Source of the DNA: Roseomonas genomospecies 6
GTDB taxonomy: Bacteria > Pseudomonadota > Alphaproteobacteria > Azospirillales > Azospirillaceae
Direction of reading: 5' to 3'
Length of the DNA stretch: 64,000 nucleotides
Assembly (NCBI RefSeq): GCF_008365375.1
Contig: NZ_QOKW01000023.1
Span: 1-64,000 of the forward strand
Translations under genes and position numbers: made by a program
In this document: positions 38,538 through 48,928 of the stretch, in pieces
Layout of the letters: the number at the start of each line of letters is the position of its first letter
Numbering within the stretch: the first letter of the stretch is position 1
Notes under the pieces: model-generated
What the model saw: only the letters and a program-made list of their open reading frames with translations
Database searches by the model: none
What the model was told of the DNA's origin: nothing

Positions 38538-41276
38538 ATGCCCTGGCCCACCATCGTCGCCGCCAGCTTCGCCTACCTGCTCCTCCTCTTCGCCATCGCC
38601 TGGTGGGCGGACCGGCGGGCGGACGCGGGGCGCAGCGTCATCGCGTCGCCGTACGTGTACGCGCTCTCCCTGGCGGTGTACTGCACGACCTGGACCTTCT
38701 ACGGCTCGGTCGGGCGGGCGGCGTCGCTGGGCATCGGCTTCCTGCCGATCTATCTCGGCCCGACCCTGCTGATGCTCCTGGGACCGCTGGTGCTGCGCAA
38801 GATCCTGCGCATCGCCAAGGCGCAGCGCATCACCTCCATCGCCGACTTCCTGGCCTCCCGCTACGGGCGCAGCCAGGGGCTGGGCGGGCTGGTGGCGCTG
38901 ACCGCGGTGATCGGGGTGACGCCCTACATCGCCTTGCAGCTCAAGGCCGTCGCGGTCAGCTTCGACGTGCTGTGGGGGACCGACCCGTCCGGCACCACCG
39001 GCGGCCTGTCCCTGCCCTTCGTTCTGGACAACGCCTTCTACGTGGCCATCGTCATGGCGGCCTTCGCCATCATGTTCGGCACGCGCCACATCGACGCCGC
39101 CGAGCATCACGAGGGCATGGTGGCGGCCATCGCCTTCGAATCGGTGGTGAAGCTGGTGGCCTTCCTGGCGGTCGGCGCGGCGGTGGTCTGGGGGATGCAC
39201 GACGGACCGGCCGAGCTGTTCGCGAAGGCGGCGGAGCATCCGGAGATCCGCAGCCTCTTCACCTCCGCCCCGGCGCTGGCGGACGGGTCCTGGCTGACCA
39301 TGACGATGCTGTCCATGGCGGCGGTGCTGTGCCTGCCGCGCCAGTTCCAGGTGACGGTGATCGAGAATGTGGACGAGCGGCACCTGACCCGCGCGCTGTG
39401 GCTGTTTCCGCTCTACATGCTGCTCATCAACCTGTTCGTCCTGCCGGTGGCGGTGGCGGGGCTGATGCGCTTTCCCGGCCACGCGGTGGACCCGGACATG
39501 TTCGTGCTGGCGCTGCCGCTGGCGGCGGGGAGCGATTGGCTGGCGCTTCTGGCCTTCGTCGGCGGGCTGTCGGCGGCCACCGGCATGATCGTGGTGGAGG
39601 CCATCGCCCTGTCCACCATGGTGTGCAACGACCTCGTCATGCCGATCCTGCTGCGCGCCCGCAGCGCCCGGCTGGAGCGGCTGCACGACCTGTCGCCGCT
39701 GCTGCTGACGATCCGGCGCGCCGCCATCGTGGCGATCCTGCTGCTGGGCTACCTGTATTTCCGCATCGCCGGTTCCGCCTACGCGCTGAGCGCCATCGGG
39801 CTGATCTCCTTCACGGCGGTGGCCCAGTTCGCTCCGGCGCTGGTCGGCGGCGTCTATTGGGCGGGGGCGACCCGGCGCGGCGCGCTGGCGGGGCTCAGCG
39901 CCGGCATCCTGATCTGGGCCTACACGCTGCTGTTGCCCAGCTTCGCGCGCTCCGGCTGGCTGCCCGCCGCCTTCATCGACCAGGGCCCCTGGGGGATGGC
40001 TCTGCTGCGGCCCTACGCCCTGTTCGGGCTGGAGGGGATGGACCCGCTGACCCATGCGCTGTTCTGGAGCATGCTGCTGAACATCGGTCTCTACGTCGTC
40101 GTCTCCCTGCTCGACCGGCCCGGCTTGGGGGAGCGGGCGCAGGCCACCGCCTTCGTGGAGGTGTTCCAGCACCGCGACACCCCCCTGCCCGCGGGCGCGT
40201 GGCACGGCAAGGCCACGGTCGGCGACCTGCAGCGGATCGTCGCCCGCTTCCTGGGGCCGCAACGCGCAGAGGCCGCCTTCGCCCAGTTCGCCCGCCGCAA
40301 CGGGGCGCTGGAGCCGGACCGCCGGGCCGGGGCGGAGCTGGTGCGCTTCGCCGAACGGCTGCTGGCCGGGGCCATCGGCGCCGCCTCCGCGCGGGTGGCG
40401 CTCGCCTCCGCGGTCGAGGGTGGGGAGGTCAGCTATCCCGAGCTGATGCGGATGCTGGACGAGACCAGCCACGTCATCGAATACAGCCGCCAGCTCGAAC
40501 ACAAGACGGCGGAGCTGGAGCGCGCCTCCGCCGCGCTGCGCGCCGCCAACCTGCGGCTGAAGGAGCTGGACCGGCTGAAGGACGAGTTCCTGTCCACCGT
40601 GACGCACGAGCTGCGCACGCCCCTGACCTCCATCCGCGCCCTGACGGAGGTGCTGCACGATAACCCCGACATCGAGCTGGAGCAGCGGCAGGAGTTTCTC
40701 GGCCTCGTCATCACGGAGAGCGAGCGGCTGACCCGCCTCATCAACCAGGTCCTCGACATGGCGAAGATCGAGGCGGGGGAGATCGTCTGGAAGGTCGCCC
40801 CGATGGACCTGGGTGCGGCGCTGGAGCAGGCGGCGGCGGCGACCGCCCGGCTGTTCCACGAGCGCGGCATCGCGCTGGAGGTCGCCATCCCGCCCGGCCT
40901 GCCCCCGGTGCGCGGCGACCACGACCGGCTGGTGCAGGTGGCGGTGAACCTGCTGTCCAACGCCGCGAAATTCACCCCGGCGGGCGGCCGCGTTTCCCTG
41001 ATCGCGGCGGCGGAAGGCGACCACCTGCGCGTGTCCGTCACCGACAGCGGCCCCGGCATCGCCCCGGAGCATCAGGCCATCGTCTTCGAGCGCTTCCGGC
41101 AGGTCGGCGACACCATGACCGACAAGCCGCAGGGCACCGGCCTGGGTCTGGCCATCTGCAAGCGCATCGTCGAACATCTGGGCGGGCGCATCTGGGTGGA
41201 CAGCACTCCCGGCGCCGGCTCCACCTTCGCCTTCACCGTGCCCCTGGCGGGTGCGGAGGTGGAAACCGCGACCTGA
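38538..41276 (+). CDS. SLC5-STAC hybrid sensor histidine kinase (CbrA/CrbS-like)
   Basis: The ATG at 38538, with CGCAGGGGG upstream, gives 912 aa. The first 520 residues are a sodium-solute-symporter-like domain with about 13 helices (YCTTWTFYGSVGRAASLGIG, KAQRITSIADFLASRYGRS). A STAC domain follows (LQRIVARFLGPQRAEAAFAQ, ERLLAGAIGAASARVAL). A coiled coil leads into HisKA with H690 in STVTHELRTPLTS, and the HATPase has LLSNAAKFTPAGG, DSGPGIAP and GTGLGLAICK. CbrA and CrbS sense histidine or acetate availability through such domains. Here the presumed receiver is the lone one at the operon head. Confidence 0.93.
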   Translation: MPWPTIVAASFAYLLLLFAIAWWADRRADAGRSVIASPYVYALSLAVYCTTWTFYGSVGRAASLGIGFLPIYLGPTLLMLLGPLVLRKILRIAKAQRITSIADFLASRYGRSQGLGGLVALTAVIGVTPYIALQLKAVAVSFDVLWGTDPSGTTGGLSLPFVLDNAFYVAIVMAAFAIMFGTRHIDAAEHHEGMVAAIAFESVVKLVAFLAVGAAVVWGMHDGPAELFAKAAEHPEIRSLFTSAPALADGSWLTMTMLSMAAVLCLPRQFQVTVIENVDERHLTRALWLFPLYMLLINLFVLPVAVAGLMRFPGHAVDPDMFVLALPLAAGSDWLALLAFVGGLSAATGMIVVEAIALSTMVCNDLVMPILLRARSARLERLHDLSPLLLTIRRAAIVAILLLGYLYFRIAGSAYALSAIGLISFTAVAQFAPALVGGVYWAGATRRGALAGLSAGILIWAYTLLLPSFARSGWLPAAFIDQGPWGMALLRPYALFGLEGMDPLTHALFWSMLLNIGLYVVVSLLDRPGLGERAQATAFVEVFQHRDTPLPAGAWHGKATVGDLQRIVARFLGPQRAEAAFAQFARRNGALEPDRRAGAELVRFAERLLAGAIGAASARVALASAVEGGEVSYPELMRMLDETSHVIEYSRQLEHKTAELERASAALRAANLRLKELDRLKDEFLSTVTHELRTPLTSIRALTEVLHDNPDIELEQRQEFLGLVITESERLTRLINQVLDMAKIEAGEIVWKVAPMDLGAALEQAAAATARLFHERGIALEVAIPPGLPPVRGDHDRLVQVAVNLLSNAAKFTPAGGRVSLIAAAEGDHLRVSVTDSGPGIAPEHQAIVFERFRQVGDTMTDKPQGTGLGLAICKRIVEHLGGRIWVDSTPGAGSTFAFTVPLAGAEVETAT

Positions 41277-41457
41277 ATCAATCACAACGTGAAACAATCG
41301 CGGCGCACCCTCAGATAACGCCGCGGTTGACTCAGGTCAGTCCAGTTGCCTTAACGAATCCTTATACGTGTTCCTGGCAGGGTTTTTGACAAATGCCGGA
41401 CATGCTAAAGCCCATCCGGATCGGGTTCTGCCCAGCCGGGTGGCAAGGAGACGAGCG

Positions 41458-41769
41458 GTGACTTTGATCAAGTGGAGCGACGAAGGAGGGCCGGTGCGGC
41501 TGGGCCTGCCCAGCGATCTCGACCTCGCCATGGCGCAGCCCCTGCTGGACAGCCTGCGCGCCGGCTTCGCCGCCTCCGACACCGTGATCGCCGAGGCCGG
41601 GGCCGTGGAACGGGTCAGCACCGCCTGCGTCCAGGCGCTTCTGGTCGCCTCCCGGCATGCCGCCGAACACAACCGGACGTTCGCCATCGCCCAGCCGTCC
41701 GAGGTCCTCGCGGAAGCCTGCGAGGATCTCGGGCTGGACGGCTGGTTGAAGCAATGGAGCCAAGCGTGA
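41458..41769 (+). CDS. STAS-domain protein heading the chemotaxis cluster
   Basis: A GTG start with CAAGGAG 7 bases upstream gives 103 aa. It is a single STAS fold (VRLGLPSDLDLAMAQPLLDS, AGAVERVSTACVQALLVAS) with a candidate phospho-serine S54 in the loop that carries it in anti-anti-sigma factors. STAS proteins head several alphaproteobacterial che clusters. Its stop overlaps the start of cheY, so co-translation is expected. It is a possible substrate of the HATPase/PP2C partner-switching genes further downstream. Confidence 0.85.
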   Translation: MTLIKWSDEGGPVRLGLPSDLDLAMAQPLLDSLRAGFAASDTVIAEAGAVERVSTACVQALLVASRHAAEHNRTFAIAQPSEVLAEACEDLGLDGWLKQWSQA

Positions 41770-42131
41770 AGAAGAAGGTACTGACCGTCGACGATTCGCG
41801 GACCATGCGGGACATGGTCTCCTTCACGCTGAAGGGCGCCGGCTACGACGTGGTGGAGGCCGCCGACGGGCAACAGGCGCTGGGCGTCATCGGTGCCAAC
41901 AAGGTGGATCTCGTCATCACCGACCTGAACATGCCGGTCATGGACGGGCTGACCCTGATCCGCCGCCTGCGCGCCACCCCGGCGCACCGCACGCTGCCCA
42001 TCCTGATGCTGACCACCGAGGCCGACGACAAGAAGAAGGCCGAGGGACGCGCGGTGGGGGCGACCGGCTGGATCGTGAAGCCCTTCAACCCGGAAAAGCT
42101 GATCTCCGTCGTGCAGAAGGTGTGCGGCTGA
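41766..42131 (+). CDS. cheY: Chemotaxis response regulator CheY
   Basis: A GTG at 41766 overlaps the STAS stop and is preceded by GGAGC, giving 121 aa; an ATG at 41754 is the alternative. Receiver motifs are LTVDDSRTMRDMV, phosphoacceptor D53 in VITDLNMPVMDGLTL, MLTTEADDKKKAEG with the switch Thr, and GWIVKPFNPEKL. Phospho-CheY made by CheA is expected to act on the flagellar switch or on another CheA-linked output. Confidence 0.94.
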   Translation: MKKKVLTVDDSRTMRDMVSFTLKGAGYDVVEAADGQQALGVIGANKVDLVITDLNMPVMDGLTLIRRLRATPAHRTLPILMLTTEADDKKKAEGRAVGATGWIVKPFNPEKLISVVQKVCG

Positions 42132-42162
42132 CGCCGCGTCCTGGCTTTGTGAGGGCACGCCC

Positions 42163-44409
42163 GTGGAAGACCTGAGCCGGTTCAAGCAAACCTATTTCGA
42201 CGAAAGCGCGGAGCTTTTGGCCGTCGCCGAATCCGGCCTGCTGCGGCTGACGCCGGGCGATGTCGATTCCGACGAGGTGAACGCCATATTCCGCGCCGTC
42301 CATTCCATCAAGGGCGGCGGCGGCGCCTTCGGCTTCACCGAACTGGTCGCCTTCGCGCACGAGTTCGAGACGGTCATGGACGGGGTGCGCAACAACACCG
42401 TCCCCGTCACGACGGAGCTGGTGGACACGCTGATCCGCGCCAACGACCTGCTGGGCCAGATGCTGGCCTACGCGCGCGAGGGCGATCCCGCCCCGGCGGG
42501 AACGACGGACGGCACCGTGGCCGCCCTGCGCCGCCATCTGTCCGGCGGCGGCGCTCCGCAGACCCAGGCACCGGCGGCTCCGTCCACGCCCCCGGTCCAA
42601 GCTCCCGTCCAAACCTATGCGGACGAGGAGGACGACGAGGCCGGCCTGTTCGGCGACGCCATGGCGGCCATCGCCGCCGCCCGCGCCGATGAAAACGCGG
42701 TGCCCCCCGGCAAGGTTCGCTGGACCATCGTCTTCCGGCCCAAGACCGATCTGCTGATGTCGGGCAACGAGCCGACCTTCATGCTGCGCGCCCTGCGCCG
42801 GCTGGGGGACGCGGAGATCGCGTGCCACACCGACGCCCTGCCCAACCTCCAGAACCTGGAGGCGGAGCTTCTCCACCTCTCCTGGACGGTCACGCTGATC
42901 GCCGATCCGGACGTGGATCTGGACAAGATCAACGACGTCTTCGAGTTCGTGGCCGACGAGTGCGACATCCGCATCACCGCGGAAGCCCCGCCGCCCGCCC
43001 TCACGGAACCCGCCTCCGAGCCGCCGGCGCCCGTCACCGACCCGGTTCCCGTCGCCGCCGCCGCCGCCGCCCCGCCGGCCATCGCTCCCGCCAAGGCTTC
43101 GGAAGCCCCGAAGGCCGAGGCCGCCCGCCCGCGCCCCAACGGCGGCGGGGCGGAGCATGCCGGACTGACCAGCCACACCATCCGCGTGGACCTCGACAAG
43201 ATCGACCGGCTGGTCAACATGGTCGGCGAGATGGTCATCACCCAGGCGATGATCGCGGAGCATGTGCGCGAACTGCCCCCCGGCGAGTTCCAGGAGCTTC
43301 TGGAAGGGCTGGAGCAGTTGGCCCAGCACACCCGCGAGCTGCGCGAGAACGTGATGTCGATCCGCGCCCAGCCGGTGTCCAGCGTCTTCTCCCGCATGCC
43401 GCGGCTGGTGCGCGAATGCGCCGCCGCGACGGCCAAGGAGGTGCAGCTCGTCACCAGCGGCGAGACGACGGAGGTGGACAAGACGGTGGTGGAGAACCTC
43501 GTCGATCCGCTGACCCACATGATCCGCAACTCCATCGACCACGGCCTGGAAAGCCCGGAGGAGCGGGAGCGCATCGGCAAGCCGCGCGCCGGCACCGTTC
43601 ATCTGTCGGCGCAGCACCGCTCGGGCCGCATCGTCATCGAGATCACCGACGACGGGCGCGGCATCAACCGGCCCAAGGTGCTGTCCAAGGCCATCGAGAA
43701 GGGACTCGTCCAGCCGGGCGCCAGCCTGTCGGACGAGGAGATCGACAACCTCATCTTCCTGCCCGGCTTCTCCACCGCCGATCAGGTGTCCAACCTGTCG
43801 GGCCGCGGCGTCGGCATGGACGTGGTGGTGCGGAACATCACCTCGCTCGGCGGGCGCATCGGCGTCTATTCCACGCCCGGCGAGGGCTCGCGCTTCGTGC
43901 TGTCGCTGCCGCTGACCCTGGCGGTGCTGGACGGCATGGTGATCTCCGTCGGCGAGGAGCGCTTCGTCCTGCCCCTGACCAACATCGTGGAGAGCCTGCG
44001 CCCGAAGGCGGCGGACCTGCACGGGCTGGTCGGCAAGTGCGACGTGATGATGGCCCGCGGCGAGTATGTCCGGCTGGTCTACCTGCACCACCTGTTCGGC
44101 ATCCCCGGCGCCGTCGCCGACCCCACCGGCGCGCTGGTCGTTCTGGTGGAGACGGAGGACGGCTCCCGCCTCGGCCTCGTCGTGGACGAGGTGCTGGGCC
44201 AGCAGCAGGTCGTCATCAAGAGCCTGGAAGCGAACTTCCGCCGCCTCGACGGCGTGGCCGCCGCGACGATCCTGGGCGACGGGCGCGTCGCCCTGATCCT
44301 GGACGTCGCCGGCCTGCGCGAAATGAGCCGTCACATGGAATCCAGGGCCCCGCGTCCGCCGTCCCCGGCGGCGGCCGCGCTGCCCGCCCCCGCACTCGAA
44401 CCGGTCTGA
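42163..44409 (+). CDS. cheA: Chemotaxis histidine kinase CheA
   Basis: The 748-aa protein (GTG start) has the P1 Hpt domain with H47 in AIFRAVHSIKGGGGAFGF, then a linker and a P2-like domain (about 185-275). A Pro/Ala linker follows. P3 dimerisation is at IRVDLDKIDRLVNMVGEMVI. The P4 kinase has HMIRNSIDHGLESPEERERI, DDGRGINR and STADQVSNLSGRGVGMDVV, and the P5 domain is CheW-like (LAVLDGMVISVGEERFVLPL). It receives receptor signals and phosphorylates CheY and CheB. It is 31 bp after cheY and 10 bp before cheW. Confidence 0.97.
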   Translation: MEDLSRFKQTYFDESAELLAVAESGLLRLTPGDVDSDEVNAIFRAVHSIKGGGGAFGFTELVAFAHEFETVMDGVRNNTVPVTTELVDTLIRANDLLGQMLAYAREGDPAPAGTTDGTVAALRRHLSGGGAPQTQAPAAPSTPPVQAPVQTYADEEDDEAGLFGDAMAAIAAARADENAVPPGKVRWTIVFRPKTDLLMSGNEPTFMLRALRRLGDAEIACHTDALPNLQNLEAELLHLSWTVTLIADPDVDLDKINDVFEFVADECDIRITAEAPPPALTEPASEPPAPVTDPVPVAAAAAAPPAIAPAKASEAPKAEAARPRPNGGGAEHAGLTSHTIRVDLDKIDRLVNMVGEMVITQAMIAEHVRELPPGEFQELLEGLEQLAQHTRELRENVMSIRAQPVSSVFSRMPRLVRECAAATAKEVQLVTSGETTEVDKTVVENLVDPLTHMIRNSIDHGLESPEERERIGKPRAGTVHLSAQHRSGRIVIEITDDGRGINRPKVLSKAIEKGLVQPGASLSDEEIDNLIFLPGFSTADQVSNLSGRGVGMDVVVRNITSLGGRIGVYSTPGEGSRFVLSLPLTLAVLDGMVISVGEERFVLPLTNIVESLRPKAADLHGLVGKCDVMMARGEYVRLVYLHHLFGIPGAVADPTGALVVLVETEDGSRLGLVVDEVLGQQQVVIKSLEANFRRLDGVAAATILGDGRVALILDVAGLREMSRHMESRAPRPPSPAAAALPAPALEPV

Positions 44410-44419
44410 GGCCACAGCG

Positions 44420-44977
44420 ATGAGCAGTTCCACCGCGCTCGCCACCGTCGGAGGCACCCGCACCGACGCCCGAAACGACGTCATGTCGGTCAACGCCGCC
44501 GAGGAGCAGTACGTCACCTTCACCGTCGGCAGCGAGGAATACGGCGTCAACATCCTGTCGGTCCGCGAAATCCGCGGCTGGACGCCGGAAAGCCGCCTGC
44601 CGAACCTGCCGGACTATGTGCGGGGGGTCATCAACCTGCGCGGCATCATCATCCCCATCTTCGACCTGCGCGCCCGCTTCGGCGGCGGCGCCACGGCGGT
44701 CACCAAGCGCCACGTCGTGGTGGTGATCCAGGTGGGGGAACGCACGCGCGGCATCCTGGTGGACGCCATCTCCGACATCCTGGCGATCGGCCACGACGCC
44801 ATCAAGCCGCCGCCCGACGTGGACAGCGGCATGGTCGACACCGAATATCTCAGCGGCCTCTACACCGCCGACGACCGCATGGTCACGCTGCTGAGCGTGG
44901 AGAAGCTGTTCTCCGTCGAGAACGGCGCGCTGGACGCCGCGGCGAAGGCGCTTCCGGCGCTGGAGCGGGCGTCCTGA
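44420..44977 (+). CDS. cheW: Chemotaxis coupling protein CheW
   Basis: The 185-aa protein has an SH3-like CheW fold: YVTFTVGSEEYGVNILSVRE, PNLPDYVRGVINLRGIIIPI, FDLRARFG, and LVDAISDILAIGHDAIKPPP. It bridges receptors and CheA. The first 25 residues before YVTF are extra, so a start at the internal ATG (MSVNAAEEQ) is possible. Confidence 0.95.
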   Translation: MSSSTALATVGGTRTDARNDVMSVNAAEEQYVTFTVGSEEYGVNILSVREIRGWTPESRLPNLPDYVRGVINLRGIIIPIFDLRARFGGGATAVTKRHVVVVIQVGERTRGILVDAISDILAIGHDAIKPPPDVDSGMVDTEYLSGLYTADDRMVTLLSVEKLFSVENGALDAAAKALPALERAS

Positions 44978-44983
44978 GCGGCA

Positions 44984-45010
44984 CACCCCCGTGACGTCGA
45001 CGGGGGGGTG
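44984..45010 (+). terminator. GC hairpin between cheW and the chemoreceptor gene
   Basis: CACCCCCGT (44984-44992) pairs with ACGGGGGGGTG (45000-45010), with two extra G. No T run follows. It may attenuate or stabilise the che transcript between cheW and the receptor. Confidence 0.35.
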
Positions 45011-45089
45011 CGTCATGTCGCGGCTTTCCACAAGGACAGGTTTCGAATAGGGCTGACGCCGACATGACACGGCGGGCAAGGGGGATTGC

Positions 45090-48020
45090 ATGGCGCAGGG
45101 GCTCGGTTCGTTCGTTGGGGCAATGGGCATCTCGAAGCGGTTGTGGCTGGCCTTCGGCCTTCTGCTGGCCCTGCTGACGGCGCAGGTCGGCGCCGGCCTG
45201 CTGAGCATCCGCAGCCTGAACGGCAGCGTTGACGGCGTGCTCGCCAGTTCCGAACTCGCCAGCTTCGCCAAGGAGCTTTCCGCCCGCCTCGCCAACCAGC
45301 GCATCCACGGGCGCGACTATCTGGTCTCCGGCGACCCCGCCGCGCTCGGCCGCCAGCGGACCCTGCGGGCCGAGTTCGATCAGGCGATGGCCGCCCACGA
45401 AGCGGCCGTCAAGCGCTCCTCCCAGGCCGCAGCCTTCGCCGAGCTGGCGCGCCTGCACGCCGAATACCACACGCAGTTCGAGGCGATCCGGACCGTCCGG
45501 GAACGCTACGACGCCGCCATCCGCCAGCGCATGGACCCGCTGGGCACCCAGATCACCGAAACGCTGGAGCGCATCGTCGAAGGCGCCCAGACCACCGGCG
45601 ACAAGGACGCCGCCCTGGTCGGGGAGGAGATGGTGAAGCACTGGGTGCTCACCCGCCTCTTCGCCAACCGCGCGCTCGGCATGCGCGACGCCGCCGCTCC
45701 GGCGCCGATGGAGAAGAATCTGGCCGAGATGCTGGAGCATGTGCGGGAAGCGCAGGCCCTGCTGACCGAGCCCCGTCTGGCCGCCATGCTGCGCGATGTG
45801 GAGGAGCGGGCGCCGGGCTACCGCACCGCCTTCCGCGACGCCGTCGCCGCCGACCGGGAGATCGACCGCCTGCGCGCCGAGGTTGTCGCCAAGGTGGTCT
45901 CCGCCCTGAACAGCACCCTGGACTCCATCGGCACCGCCGTCCAGTCCGAGCAGGCCGCGATCGAGGCGCGCGCCGAGGCGGAGGTGAGGAACAGCCTCAT
46001 CCTCGCCCTGGCGCTGGGCGGCCTGTCGCTTCTGCTGGGCATCGGCGCCGCGCGGGTCATCGCCCGCTCGATCACCGGCCCGGTCCAGGGCATCCGCAAG
46101 GTGATGACCGACCTGACCGACGGCCATCTGTCCGTCACCGTCCCCCACACCGACGGGCGCGACGAGCTGGGCGAGATGGCCCGCGCCGTCGCCGCCTTCA
46201 AGGAGGACGCGGTGACCGCCGTGCGGGCGGGGATCGCGCTGGACCGCGTGTCGTCCTGCATCATGACGGTGGGCGAGGACGGGACCGTCACCTACTGCAA
46301 CGCCGCCGCCCTGGCGATGTTCAAGGCCGCCGAGTTCGACCTGCGCCAAGCCCTGCCGGCCTTCGACGCCAACGGGCTGATCGGGCGCACCGTCGACGCC
46401 CTCGACACGGAGGCGCCGCGCCTGCGCAACAGCCTGACCGGCCTCGCCAGCCCCTACAAGGGCATGGTGAAGGCGGGCCGCCGCAGCTTCGAGATCACCG
46501 CCAGCCCGGTGACCGGACGCCATGGCGAGAAGCTGGGCCTCGTCGTCGAATGGCGCGACCTGACCGCCGAACTGTCCATCGAGGCGGAAATCGCCGACAT
46601 GGTGGACAGCGCGGTGCGCGGCGACTTCTCCCAGCGGATCGCGCTCGACGGCAAGACCGGCTTCTTCCGGCTGGTCAGCGAGGGCATGAACCGGTTGGCC
46701 GTCAACATCTCCGGTGTGACCGAGGATCTGGCCGCCATGCTGGAATCGCTCTCCCAGGGCGACCTGTCGCGGCGCATCGACAAGCCGTACGAGGGCGTGT
46801 TCCTGCGCCTGAAGGACGATTTCAACGGCACGGTGCAGAAGCTGTCGGAAATCGTCCGCCGGATCAACGGCGCCGCCGAATCCATCGCCGCGGCCAGCCG
46901 CGAGATCGCCGACGGCAGCCTGGACCTGTCCGAGCGGACGGAGCAGCAGGCCTCCTCGCTGGAGGAGACGGCGGCGAGCATGGAGGAGCTGGCGGCCACC
47001 GTCCGCTCCAACGCCGACAACGCCCAGCAGGTCAACGCCTTCGCCAACGACGCCCGCCGCGCCGCGGAAAAGGGCGGTCAGGTCGCCGTCAGCGCCGTCG
47101 AGGCGATGCGCGGGATCGAACGGTCGTCGCAGAAGATCTCCGACATCATCGGGGTGATCGACGAGATCGCCTTCCAGACCAACCTGCTGGCGCTGAACGC
47201 GGCGGTCGAGGCGGCGCGGGCCGGCGACGCGGGCCGCGGCTTCGCCGTGGTGGCGCAGGAGGTGCGCAACCTCGCCCAGCGCTCCGCCCAGGCGTCCAAG
47301 GAGATCAAGACCCTGATCCTGGACAGCGGGACGCAGGTGAAGGAGGGGGTGGAGCTGGTCCGCTCCGCCGGCTCCTCGCTGACCGACATCGTGGCGGGCA
47401 TCGCGCGGGTCGCCGACCTCGTGTCGGAGATCGCCCGCGCCACCGCGGAGCAGGCGTCCGGCCTGGACGAGGTGAACACCGCCGTCGCCCAGATGGACGA
47501 GATGACCCAGAAGAACGCCGCCCTGGTGGAGGAAAGCACCGCCGCCGCCCGCTCGCTGGAGGAGCAGGCCGGGCAGCTCCGCCAGCAGATGGCCTTCTTC
47601 TCCCTGGACGGCGGCGGCCAGCGGGGCGGCGCATCCGATCTCGCCCGCCACGTCCAGTTGATCGAGAACACCAAGATCGACCATGTGACCTTCCGCGAGA
47701 ACGTGCTGAAGGCCGTCCAGGGCCATGGCGACGCCACCGCGGACCGGCTTTCCGACCATCACGGCTGCCGGCTGGGCAAGTGGTACGACACGGTGACCGA
47801 CGAGGCCGTCCGCTCCAGCCCGGTCTTCGGCCAAATCGCCGAACCGCACGCCCGCTTCCACGAGGCGGGAAAGCGCGCGCTGCGCGCCCATGAGCAGGGG
47901 GACGACGCCGCCACGGCCCAGGCCCTGGCCGATCTGGAGCGGCTGTCGGGCACCGTGCTGGGCCTGCTGGACAAGCTGGCCGCCGACGTCCGGGCCAAGG
48001 CCCGCGGACGGGCTGCATGA
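45090..48020 (+). CDS. Methyl-accepting chemotaxis protein with PAS and CZB domains
   Basis: This 976-aa receptor has a first helix at about 18-36 ([20 protein letters not shown]), a long helical periplasmic region (to about 300) and a second helix ([20 protein letters not shown]). A HAMP domain, a PAS-like domain ([20 protein letters not shown]), a second HAMP-like pair and the signalling hairpin tip ([20 protein letters not shown]) follow. The C-terminal CZB domain has the zinc-site pattern [13 protein letters not shown] ... [10 protein letters not shown] ... [17 protein letters not shown] domains bind zinc and can sense HOCl or zinc. It overlaps cheR by 4 bp. Confidence 0.94.
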   Translation: MAQGLGSFVGAMGISKRLWLAFGLLLALLTAQVGAGLLSIRSLNGSVDGVLASSELASFAKELSARLANQRIHGRDYLVSGDPAALGRQRTLRAEFDQAMAAHEAAVKRSSQAAAFAELARLHAEYHTQFEAIRTVRERYDAAIRQRMDPLGTQITETLERIVEGAQTTGDKDAALVGEEMVKHWVLTRLFANRALGMRDAAAPAPMEKNLAEMLEHVREAQALLTEPRLAAMLRDVEERAPGYRTAFRDAVAADREIDRLRAEVVAKVVSALNSTLDSIGTAVQSEQAAIEARAEAEVRNSLILALALGGLSLLLGIGAARVIARSITGPVQGIRKVMTDLTDGHLSVTVPHTDGRDELGEMARAVAAFKEDAVTAVRAGIALDRVSSCIMTVGEDGTVTYCNAAALAMFKAAEFDLRQALPAFDANGLIGRTVDALDTEAPRLRNSLTGLASPYKGMVKAGRRSFEITASPVTGRHGEKLGLVVEWRDLTAELSIEAEIADMVDSAVRGDFSQRIALDGKTGFFRLVSEGMNRLAVNISGVTEDLAAMLESLSQGDLSRRIDKPYEGVFLRLKDDFNGTVQKLSEIVRRINGAAESIAAASREIADGSLDLSERTEQQASSLEETAASMEELAATVRSNADNAQQVNAFANDARRAAEKGGQVAVSAVEAMRGIERSSQKISDIIGVIDEIAFQTNLLALNAAVEAARAGDAGRGFAVVAQEVRNLAQRSAQASKEIKTLILDSGTQVKEGVELVRSAGSSLTDIVAGIARVADLVSEIARATAEQASGLDEVNTAVAQMDEMTQKNAALVEESTAAARSLEEQAGQLRQQMAFFSLDGGGQRGGASDLARHVQLIENTKIDHVTFRENVLKAVQGHGDATADRLSDHHGCRLGKWYDTVTDEAVRSSPVFGQIAEPHARFHEAGKRALRAHEQGDDAATAQALADLERLSGTVLGLLDKLAADVRAKARGRAA

Positions 48021-48925
48021 CCACCGCGCCCACCCCCTCCCCGGTGCCGCCGGACCGCGCCGCGGTCTCTCCGGCGGTGTCCGGCCGGCGGGAGTTCCCG
48101 TTCGAGCGGCGGCACTTCGACTTCATCGCCCGCATGCTCTACCAGCTTGCCGGGATCGCGCTGGCCCCGCACAAGATCGAGATGGTCTATTCCCGCCTCG
48201 CCCGGCGGCTGCGCGACCTGCGCCTGGCGGACTTCGACACCTACTGCGCCCTGCTGGAGAGCGAGGAGGGGGCGAACGAGGTCGGTTTCCTGGTCAACGC
48301 CCTGACCACCAACCTGACCAGCTTCTTCCGCGAAGCGCACCATTTCGACTTCCTGGCGAAGAAGGCGGTGCCCGAAATGCGCACCCGTCACGCCGGGGAG
48401 TCCTCCCATCCGCGGCTGCGCATCTGGTCCGCCGGCTGCTCCTCCGGGCAGGAGCCCTACACCATCGCCATGGTGCTGGCCTCCAGCTTCGGGCCGGAGC
48501 TGCGGCGCTGGGACGCCAAGATCCTGGCGACCGACATCGACACCCACATGGTGGACACCGCCCGGCGCGGGGTCTACGCCGCCGATCTGGCGGCCAGCAT
48601 CCCGGCCCCCTTGCGCGACCGCTACACCCGGCGCCTGCGCGAGGACGGCGAATCGTCGGTGGCGATGGAGGAGGAGCTGAAGCGGCTCATCACCTTCAAA
48701 CCGCTGAACCTGCTGGAGCGCTGGCCCATGAAGGGGCCGTTCGACGCGATCTTCTGCCGCAACGTGCTGATCTATTTCGACCGCGTCGGGCGGACCCAGG
48801 TCATCGGCAACTTCGCCCGCATGCTGGAGCCCGGCGGCTATCTGTTCCTCGGCCATTCGGAGAGCCTGTACGGCGTGTCGGACCGCTTCCGCCAGACCGG
48901 CCCCACCATCTACCGGAGGCTGTGA
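48017..48925 (+). CDS. cheR: Chemotaxis protein methyltransferase CheR
   Basis: The 302-aa protein has the helical N domain ([20 protein letters not shown]) and the SAM-binding domain ([59 protein letters not shown]). It methylates glutamates on the chemoreceptors using S-adenosylmethionine. Its start overlaps the receptor stop (ATGA), and it is followed 3 bp later by cheD. Confidence 0.96.
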   Translation: MTTAPTPSPVPPDRAAVSPAVSGRREFPFERRHFDFIARMLYQLAGIALAPHKIEMVYSRLARRLRDLRLADFDTYCALLESEEGANEVGFLVNALTTNLTSFFREAHHFDFLAKKAVPEMRTRHAGESSHPRLRIWSAGCSSGQEPYTIAMVLASSFGPELRRWDAKILATDIDTHMVDTARRGVYAADLAASIPAPLRDRYTRRLREDGESSVAMEEELKRLITFKPLNLLERWPMKGPFDAIFCRNVLIYFDRVGRTQVIGNFARMLEPGGYLFLGHSESLYGVSDRFRQTGPTIYRRL

Positions 48926-48928
48926 GGC

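Noticed and set aside
41299-41325. CGCGGC/GCCGCG hairpin after the SLC5 kinase gene
   Set aside because: The stem is only 6 bp with a 15-base loop and no T run, too weak to call a terminator.
41386-41391. Perfect TTGACA upstream of the STAS/che operon
   Set aside because: No acceptable -10 hexamer lies 16-18 bases downstream, so it was not listed as a promoter.
44883-47891. About 1000-codon open frame antisense to the chemoreceptor gene
   Set aside because: It is rich in Gly/Ala/Arg/His/Gln with no domain, and it mirrors the codon bias of the real gene. Similar long antisense frames lie opposite sucB, the TPR gene, the SLC5 kinase and cheB.
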